DNA of 64,000 bases from Arthrobacter sp. RIT-PI-e (lineage in GTDB: Bacteria > Actinomycetota > Actinomycetes > Actinomycetales > Micrococcaceae), in contig NZ_LGIU01000045.1 in assembly GCF_001187915.1 (NCBI RefSeq), forward strand, positions 1 to 64,000, written 5' to 3'. A program made the position numbers and the translations under genes. The notes under the pieces are model-generated. The model ran no database searches. It saw nothing but the letters and a program-made list of their open reading frames with translations, and was not told the origin of the DNA. Position 1 is the stretch's first letter, and the number at the start of each line of letters is the position of its first letter. Below, piece after piece: positions 59,242-64,000 of this stretch.

Positions 59242-60729
59242 CGCAGCTCCTGGGGCCATGACTCTTATCTGTGCACTCCCGTTGTCCATGGAGTCGATGC
59301 GTACTCTCGTACCGGCATGCGTGGTGAACGTCTGTCCGGCCTGCCAGGTCAGCGACTTGTTACCGTACCCGGAGATCCTGCTGTTCGGCGTCAACGCTGC
59401 GGAAGCGTTCCCGTCCCAGCCGTACACGGGGTCCTGCTTGATGATCTTCACGCCACGGTTCCCGCCGACTGCCGTTGCGGCGTCGTACCCTTCCGGGGTC
59501 CGCAGTTCGAGGTAGTACACCTCGTTGCTGACGGGATCGGTGAACTTGGCCGCCCGGTTGGCGCTCCTGCCGGCCCAGGGACGCAGGGTGACCTGGCGGT
59601 CGTTCGTGATCTTGCCGAGGTTCTGGATCTCGTCCCCGCGGCCGAATCCGCCGTACTCCCACATGAGGGAGTTGATCATGGGCTGGCTCACCTGGGCGTA
59701 CCCCATGAGGTCGGTGACATCGCCGTACTCCGCGGACCAGCAGTTGCCGTCACCCCAGGACCTGCCGTTCCTCGGGACGTCCTGACGTCCGTTGTTGCAG
59801 GCGAGGGTGTTGGCGTGGTGGACACCGAGCACATGGCCGAACTCATGGGTGACCACGTTGTTCGTCAGCGCCGAGGGGTACGGCATGATGACACGCCCAC
59901 TGGTCGGACCGTCCGTGAAGCCGCCACCCAGGATGCCCCAGGATCCGCCGTAGCTGAGGTCCTTGTGCGGAACGAAGATCACGAGGCTCTCGTAGGGTCG
60001 CGCCTGCCACTTCAGTTCCCGGGTGACGGTGTCCATGATCGAGGAGTAGGAGTCGGTGATGCGGGCCGCGGACTTGTGACGGAACTCGTTCACCCTGCGG
60101 AGCGAGATCTTGCCGTCGGAGGCCGAGCGCCAGTAGTTGTTGGCGCTGTCGATCGAGTTCCTGGCCGCTGTCATGTTGATGGCGTCGGTGTCGGCCACGG
60201 TCTTGCCGGTGAGCTGCACCGTGACGAGGGTGATCTTGTACTCACCCGATCGCGGGGCGATCGCCGCCAGGCCACCGCCGTCGTCGAGGCCCGACATCGC
60301 AGCAGCCCCGGACCCGTGGTCGTGCTCGTGGTCGTGATCGCCGGGATCATCGCCGTACCGTGCATTCGAGTTGGGGTCGTCCAGCGGGTTCCAGGTCAGG
60401 TCCGGGACGAAGGATGTGATCTCGTCCTGTGCCGCCGGGGCTTCCTCCACCTCGGTGGGCGCCGCGTCCGCTGGTTCGACCGGCGTCGTCGTGGCCTCCT
60501 GGACCGGGGTGACCGGCTCCTCCGGTACAGCCGTCACCTCCGTGCCGGGGCCCGTGAGCACCGACGGCGACGGCGATGACGAAGGGGATGGGGTCGGCGA
60601 CGACGACGTGGTCGCCGACGGCGTCGGTGGTGGTGTCACGGTGTTCGCGACCGCAGGTACAGCGCTGCCGATGAGACCGACGGACAGCAATGCGGCGCAG
60701 AGGAGGCGGGCAGGGGAGGGCAGGTTCAC
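58423..60729 (-). CDS. secreted metzincin-type zinc protease with C-terminal LGFP repeats
   Basis: 768 residues from GTG 60729, behind GGAGAAA. The signal peptide (LCAALLSVGLIGSAVPAVA) is followed by a Pro/Thr/Ser- and Glu-rich propeptide-like stretch. The catalytic domain starts around residue 190 (GEYKITLVTVQLTG). Zinc ligands are in VVTHEFGHVLGVHHANT (HExxHxxGxxH, about residue 294), with a Met-turn candidate DLMGYAQVS. Another Cys pair (ACNNGRQD, GNCWSAEYG) fits reprolysin-like folds. After a beta-rich domain, the last about 272 residues are LGFP repeats nearly identical in DNA to those of the GH25 gene. Several units have unusual residues (HGTPAIGARP, GDTHPAPGVG), possibly from sequence errors. 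Confidence 0.88.
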   Translation of the reverse strand: MNLPSPARLLCAALLSVGLIGSAVPAVANTVTPPPTPSATTSSSPTPSPSSSPSPSVLTGPGTEVTAVPEEPVTPVQEATTTPVEPADAAPTEVEEAPAAQDEITSFVPDLTWNPLDDPNSNARYGDDPGDHDHEHDHGSGAAAMSGLDDGGGLAAIAPRSGEYKITLVTVQLTGKTVADTDAINMTAARNSIDSANNYWRSASDGKISLRRVNEFRHKSAARITDSYSSIMDTVTRELKWQARPYESLVIFVPHKDLSYGGSWGILGGGFTDGPTSGRVIMPYPSALTNNVVTHEFGHVLGVHHANTLACNNGRQDVPRNGRSWGDGNCWSAEYGDVTDLMGYAQVSQPMINSLMWEYGGFGRGDEIQNLGKITNDRQVTLRPWAGRSANRAAKFTDPVSNEVYYLELRTPEGYDAATAVGGNRGVKIIKQDPVYGWDGNASAALTPNSRISGYGNKSLTWQAGQTFTTHAGTRVRIDSMDNGSAQIRVMAPGAAASPGVSAIAAAASRTPGLGATTTGVVCGLVRGGCYQKFQGGDIHWTSSTGAQPTKGGIRTAWGTTGYENGRLGYPTRAEECGLTGGGCYQRDENGGIHGTPAIGARPTRGGIRTAWGTTGYETGGLGSPTGSEAGGPAGGGCYQKFQAGDTHPAPGVGAHPTRAGIRTAWANTGYERGSLRSPTGGEVCGLVKGGCYQNFQGGAIPWAPGVGAHPPKGAIRTAWANTGYETGRLGYPTSSENCTTTTRCTQTYEGGTITWTPTTGATPRYNR

Positions 60730-60790
60730 GGGTTTCTCCAGCAGAATCCGGGCGTCAGCCAGCTGAGTGAATCCCGAGCAGACTACAGTT

Positions 60791-60808
60791 CGGTCACGGC
60801 TGTGACCG
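60791..60808. promoter_or_regulatory. inverted repeat upstream of the metalloprotease gene
   Basis: CGGTCAC (60791-60797) and GTGACCG (60802-60808) around GGCT form a 7-bp dyad, 62 bases upstream of the protease start. It has the shape of a dimeric regulator site (GTCAC/GTGAC half-sites). The regulator is unknown. Confidence 0.45.
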
Positions 60809-60908
60809 GGGTTGTAAAAGTGCAGACGAGATCTTTGGTAAAACCTGCGCCGGACCACGAGCCGCCATGTATCGGTGTTTCGTACTCGCTTTCGAAAACC
60901 CGCGAAAT

Positions 60909-60938
60909 AGGTAGTCGCAGAATATACACAGGTAGTCG
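60909..60938. promoter_or_regulatory. two direct repeats AGGTAGTCG in the gap before tadA
   Basis: AGGTAGTCG occurs at 60909-60917 and 60930-60938, a separation of exactly 21 bases (two helical turns), flanking an A/T-rich AATATACACA. The 319-base gap (60730-61048) between the protease and tadA contains no gene. The arrangement suggests tandem activator sites for tadA or the divergent protease; this is inferred from spacing. Confidence 0.4.
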
Positions 60939-61048
60939 GATCTCTACTGCGTCCGTGTGCCCTTCGCTACTGTGAAATCCGGCGGAGCCACCCGGGTCGC
61001 CGTCCTCGGCGTCGTCCGCGACGTCGCCGAATGTGTAGAGGGGACGCC

Positions 61049-62275
61049 ATGGACGCCGTGCGGATGGTCGAGGGCGAGGTCCGCGAGCTGATCCGACGCC
61101 GTGGGCTGGACCCCTCACGGCAGGTGGCGGAAGTGCAGCTCCTCGTGAACGACGCCGTGGCGGACTACGACGAGCGCTCCCTCCTCGGCGTCCTCCCGCC
61201 GCTCGGCAGGGTCGATCTCGCGCGCAAGACCATCTACGACGCGGTGGCCGGGTTCGGGGCGCTGCAACCGTATCTCGACGACCCCACCGTCGAGGAGATC
61301 TGGATCAACGCGCCCTCCGAGGTCTACGTGGCCCGGGCGGGGGAGTCCGAGCTGACCGCGCTCTCGCTGACCGACCAGCAGGTCCGCGACCTCGTGGAGA
61401 AGATGCTGAAGTCCTCGGGCAGGCGGCTGGATCTGTCGCCCCCGTTCGTCGATGCCTCCCTGCCGGACGGCTCCCGCCTCCACGTGGTGATCCCCGACGT
61501 CACCCGGCGGCACTGGTCCGTGAACATCCGGAAGTTCATCGCACGGGCGTCGAGGCTGGACCACCTCATGGAACTCGGTTCACTGTCCCCGCAGGCGGCG
61601 CGCTTCCTCAACGCGGCGGTGGCGAGCGGCCTCAACATCCTGGTGTCCGGTGCCACCCAGGCGGGCAAGACCACTCTGCTGAACTGCCTCGGTGCGTCCA
61701 TCGGGTCACGGGAACGTGTCATCACGGTGGAGGAGATCTTCGAGCTGCAGCTCCCGCTCCGCGACGTGGTGGGGCTGCAGTGCAGGCAGCCGAACCTCGA
61801 GGGACACGGGGAGATCCCGCTCCGCCGCCTCGTGAAGGAGGCCCTTCGGATGCGACCCGACCGCCTGATCGTCGGGGAGGTCCGCGAGGCGGAGAGCCTG
61901 GACATGCTGATCGCCCTCAACAGCGGCCTGCCCGGGATGTGCAGCGTGCACGCCAACAGCGCGCACGACGCCGTGACCAAGATCTGCACGCTGCCCCTCC
62001 TCGCGGGGGAGAACATCTCGAGCAGCTTCGTGGTGCCCACCGTGGCGTCCTGCATCGATCTCGTGGTGCACTGCGCGAGACTGCCGGGCGGGCATCGACG
62101 GGTCATGGAGATCATGGCCCTCGGGCGGCGAGTGGAGAACGGCGTGATCGAGTCCTCCCCCGTGTTCAAGAGGATCGACGGCGTCCTCGAGCTGACCGTC
62201 ACCGGCATGCCCGCCGAGGAGAAGTTCGCGGCTGCCGGAATTGACGTCTCTGCTCTCCTCGGTGCACTGCAATGA
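61049..62275 (+). CDS. tadA: Tad/Flp pilus assembly ATPase TadA (CpaF)
   Basis: 408 residues from ATG 61049, with AGAGGGG upstream. It begins MDAVRMVEGEVRELIRRRGL, then LDDPTVEEIWINAPSEVYVA. Walker A is ILVSGATQAGKTTLLNCL (about 197-214), the Asp box ERVITVEEIFELQLP, Walker B LRMRPDRLIVGEVREAES and the His box GMCSVHANSAHDAVTKICTL. This is the hexameric ATPase that powers Tad pilus or related type II-like secretion. It overlaps tadB by ATGA. The CpaB- and CpaE-like genes normally expected directly upstream lie 43 kb away at 16.4-18.4 kb on the same strand. Confidence 0.93.
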   Translation: MDAVRMVEGEVRELIRRRGLDPSRQVAEVQLLVNDAVADYDERSLLGVLPPLGRVDLARKTIYDAVAGFGALQPYLDDPTVEEIWINAPSEVYVARAGESELTALSLTDQQVRDLVEKMLKSSGRRLDLSPPFVDASLPDGSRLHVVIPDVTRRHWSVNIRKFIARASRLDHLMELGSLSPQAARFLNAAVASGLNILVSGATQAGKTTLLNCLGASIGSRERVITVEEIFELQLPLRDVVGLQCRQPNLEGHGEIPLRRLVKEALRMRPDRLIVGEVREAESLDMLIALNSGLPGMCSVHANSAHDAVTKICTLPLLAGENISSSFVVPTVASCIDLVVHCARLPGGHRRVMEIMALGRRVENGVIESSPVFKRIDGVLELTVTGMPAEEKFAAAGIDVSALLGALQ

Positions 62276-63129
62276 GCGCCGGCCTCGGCGTCCTCCTCGG
62301 TGCGGGGTTGTTCCTCATCTGGTGGTCGTGCTGGGACCGTCCGCCCGGAAAGCGGAAGAACCGTGTCCGGCAGCGCCGCTTGGATGAGCTCCTGCTCCGG
62401 GCCGGTGTGGAGCGGGTGTCCGCCAGAGGATTGATCGCCTCCTGCATCGGGGTGGGCACGGTGGTGCTGCTCGTCGTCGTCGTCCTCACCGGTTCCACCC
62501 CCATCGCCCTGTGCTTCGCACTGTTCGGGGGTCTCCTGCCCTTCTCGCTCGTCCGCTGGAGGGCTGCGAAGCGCACGGCGTCGCTCCGTGAGCTCTGGCC
62601 GGATGCCGTCGACCACCTGCGGTCCGCGATCCGGGCGGGACTCTCCCTCCCGGAGGCCCTGATCCAGCTGGGGGACAAGGGCCCGCTGGAACTCCGCGGG
62701 GCGTTCCAGGCCTTCGCCTCGGACTACCGTTCGGGTGGCCGGTTCGACGACGCCCTGAACCGGCTGAAGGAGCGCCTGGCGGATCCGGTGTCGGACAGGA
62801 TCGTCGAGGCGCTGCGGATGACCCGGGAGGTGGGCGGATCCGATCTCGGCCGGCTACTCGGCACGCTGTCCGAGTTCCTCCGCGATTCGGCACGGACCCG
62901 CAGCGAACTGGAGGCACGGCAGTCCTGGACGGTGAACGCCGCGCGGCTCGCGGTGGCGGCGCCCTGGTTCGTCCTGATGCTGCTCGCCACCCGGCCCGAG
63001 GCCGTCCGGGCGTACAACTCCGCAGGCGGAGTGGCTGTGCTCCTGAGCGGACTGGTGATCTCAGTGGTCTGCTACCGCATCATGCTGCGGGTGGGAGCGC
63101 TGCCCGAGGACGAGAGGGTCCTGAGATGA
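62272..63129 (+). CDS. tadB: Tad pilus inner-membrane platform protein TadB
   Basis: 285 residues from ATG 62272. N-terminal hydrophobic segments (LGVLLGAGLFLIWWSCWD and LIASCIGVGTVVLLVVVVLTG) are followed by the type II secretion F domain (RELWPDAVDHLRSAIRAGLSLPEALIQL, ...FDDALNRLKERLADPVSDRIVEALRMTREVGG) and two C-terminal helices. TadB and TadC form the platform on which TadA acts. Coupled on both sides by ATGA overlaps. Confidence 0.9.
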   Translation: MSAGLGVLLGAGLFLIWWSCWDRPPGKRKNRVRQRRLDELLLRAGVERVSARGLIASCIGVGTVVLLVVVVLTGSTPIALCFALFGGLLPFSLVRWRAAKRTASLRELWPDAVDHLRSAIRAGLSLPEALIQLGDKGPLELRGAFQAFASDYRSGGRFDDALNRLKERLADPVSDRIVEALRMTREVGGSDLGRLLGTLSEFLRDSARTRSELEARQSWTVNAARLAVAAPWFVLMLLATRPEAVRAYNSAGGVAVLLSGLVISVVCYRIMLRVGALPEDERVLR

Positions 63130-64000
63130 CACCGGTCCTCGCCCTGGCGGCGCTGTGCGGACTCGTCCTGGGCATCGGGCTGTGGCTCGTCCTGGTCCGG
63201 CTGCCTCCCATGCGACCCGTGACCCTGACGCAGCGCATCGCACCCCAGCTCCGGGCGGTGGACATGCAGTCGAGGCTGCTGGCGGCGACCCCGGCCAATG
63301 TCACGCCGTTCGGTCCGCTCGAGCGGATCCTCCGCCCCCTGCTCGCCGACGCCGTCTCCTGGTCCCACCGGTTCAACCCGGCGTCGGCCGGTCTGGCGCG
63401 GCGCCTCGCGCAGGCGGGGAAGGGTCAGAGCACCGCGGACTTCAGGGCGCAGCAGCTGCTCTGGGCCGCAGGTGCGCTGGGGCTGTCCACCGTGGTCACC
63501 GTGCTCCTCGCGGCTTCGGGGTCCGTCAACGTGCCCCTGGCGGTGGTGATCATCCTCTCCTGCGCCGTGCTGGGCTTCGTGGGACGCGAGTACCTGCTCT
63601 CCGCGGACATCAAACGTCGCGAGGCGCGCATGCTCGCGGAGTTCCCGAGCCTCGCGGAGCTCATGGCGCTCGCCGTCTCCGCGGGGGAGAGCACCACTGG
63701 GGCGCTCGAGCGCATCTGCAGGACCGCCAGCGGTGAGCTCGCCGGAGAGTTCGGGCTGGTCCTGGCCGAGACGCGTGCCGGTAAACCACTGGTGGAAGCG
63801 CTGCAGCAGTTCTCGAACCGCACCCGCCTGGCACCGCTGGCCCGCTTCGTGGACGGCATCACCGTCGCGGTGCAACGCGGGACACCGCTGGCCGACGTGC
63901 TGCGCGCCCAGGCCCAGGACGTCCGGGACCTCGCCAAACGCGACCTCATGGAGTCCGCCGGGAAGAAGGAGATCGCGATGATGGTGCCCCTCGTGTTCGG
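63126..64000 (+). CDS. tadC: Tad pilus platform protein TadC (3' end missing)
   Basis: 291 residues are present from ATG 63126 and the frame is open to the right edge. The N-terminal helix is VLALAALCGLVLGIGLWLVLV. Two further helices (LWAAGALGLSTVVTVLLAA and VPLAVVIILSCAVLGFVG) precede the F domain with MLAEFPSLAELMALAVSAGESTTGALERIC and VDGITVAVQRGTPLADVLRAQAQDVRD. The final helix begins with KKEIAMMVPLVF at the edge, so only a few residues are missing. Pilins and TadE-like pseudopilins would be expected further right, outside the window. Confidence 0.9.
   Translation, partial: MTPVLALAALCGLVLGIGLWLVLVRLPPMRPVTLTQRIAPQLRAVDMQSRLLAATPANVTPFGPLERILRPLLADAVSWSHRFNPASAGLARRLAQAGKGQSTADFRAQQLLWAAGALGLSTVVTVLLAASGSVNVPLAVVIILSCAVLGFVGREYLLSADIKRREARMLAEFPSLAELMALAVSAGESTTGALERICRTASGELAGEFGLVLAETRAGKPLVEALQQFSNRTRLAPLARFVDGITVAVQRGTPLADVLRAQAQDVRDLAKRDLMESAGKKEIAMMVPLVF

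Noticed and set aside
58351-60579. Plus-strand frame rich in Gly-Gly-Ala repeats opposite the LGFP and protease genes
   Set aside because: PE_PGRS-like appearance arises from reading the complement of the LGFP codons; no start signals and no independent support.

Overview
The window is high-GC, gene-dense DNA from an actinobacterium, most likely a member of the Micrococcales (Arthrobacter/Kocuria-like). The evidence is the gene order mtrA-mtrB-lpqB-comF-hpf-secA-Rv3235 family-NAD glutamate dehydrogenase-pdtaS-whiB1, which parallels the Mycobacterium tuberculosis Rv3246c to Rv3219 region. A LysM/SAF/CpaE/Tad set is added, and mycobacterial arabinan genes are absent. The genus is inferred; no rRNA gene is present to test it.

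Layout. 1-3.1 kb: a minus-strand run (GPDP-type membrane protein, DUF4129, DUF4350 cut by the left edge). 3.3-10.9 kb: envelope two-component system MtrA/MtrB with lipoprotein LpqB, a broken comF, hibernation factor hpf and a YcaQ-like DNA glycosylase. 11-18.4 kb: secA, an Rv3235-family protein, a LysM membrane protein, a small conserved protein behind a probable leaderless promoter, a BldC/excisionase-like regulator, and the first part of a Tad/Flp pilus locus (SAF/CpaB-like and CpaE/TadZ-like). 18.5-30.1 kb: NAD-dependent glutamate dehydrogenase with one apparent frameshift, sensor kinase PdtaS, WhiB1 with a near-consensus CRP box, a small membrane protein and an orphan FHA-FtsK/EccC-type ATPase.

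30.3-55.7 kb is a large cell-surface glycan locus, visibly less GC-rich than its flanks. Its first block is glf, glfT2, wzm, wzt and a DUF6541 membrane protein, suggesting synthesis and ABC export of a galactofuranose polymer. Its second block carries wbpA, wbpD, wbpE, wbpB and wbpI homologues, the enzyme set for UDP-GlcNAc to a 2,3-diacetamido-2,3-dideoxy-uronic acid of the manno series. The third block holds eight further glycosyltransferase genes, an MsbA-type ABC exporter and a GT2/DUF2304 pair. Two pairs of glycosyltransferases are internal paralogues.

56.4-60.7 kb: two secreted minus-strand enzymes, a GH25 lysozyme and a metzincin-type zinc protease, share nearly the same C-terminal LGFP-repeat DNA (827-bp direct repeat). 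61.0-64 kb: tadA, tadB and a truncated tadC, the apparent continuation of the Tad genes that stop at 18.4 kb.

Sequence quality needs caution. comF has at least two frame changes, gdh has one, the GPDP-type gene lacks a stop codon before its neighbour, and differences between the LGFP copies are mostly changes to G in G-rich context. These features cluster in G/C-rich runs and could be consensus errors instead of biology.
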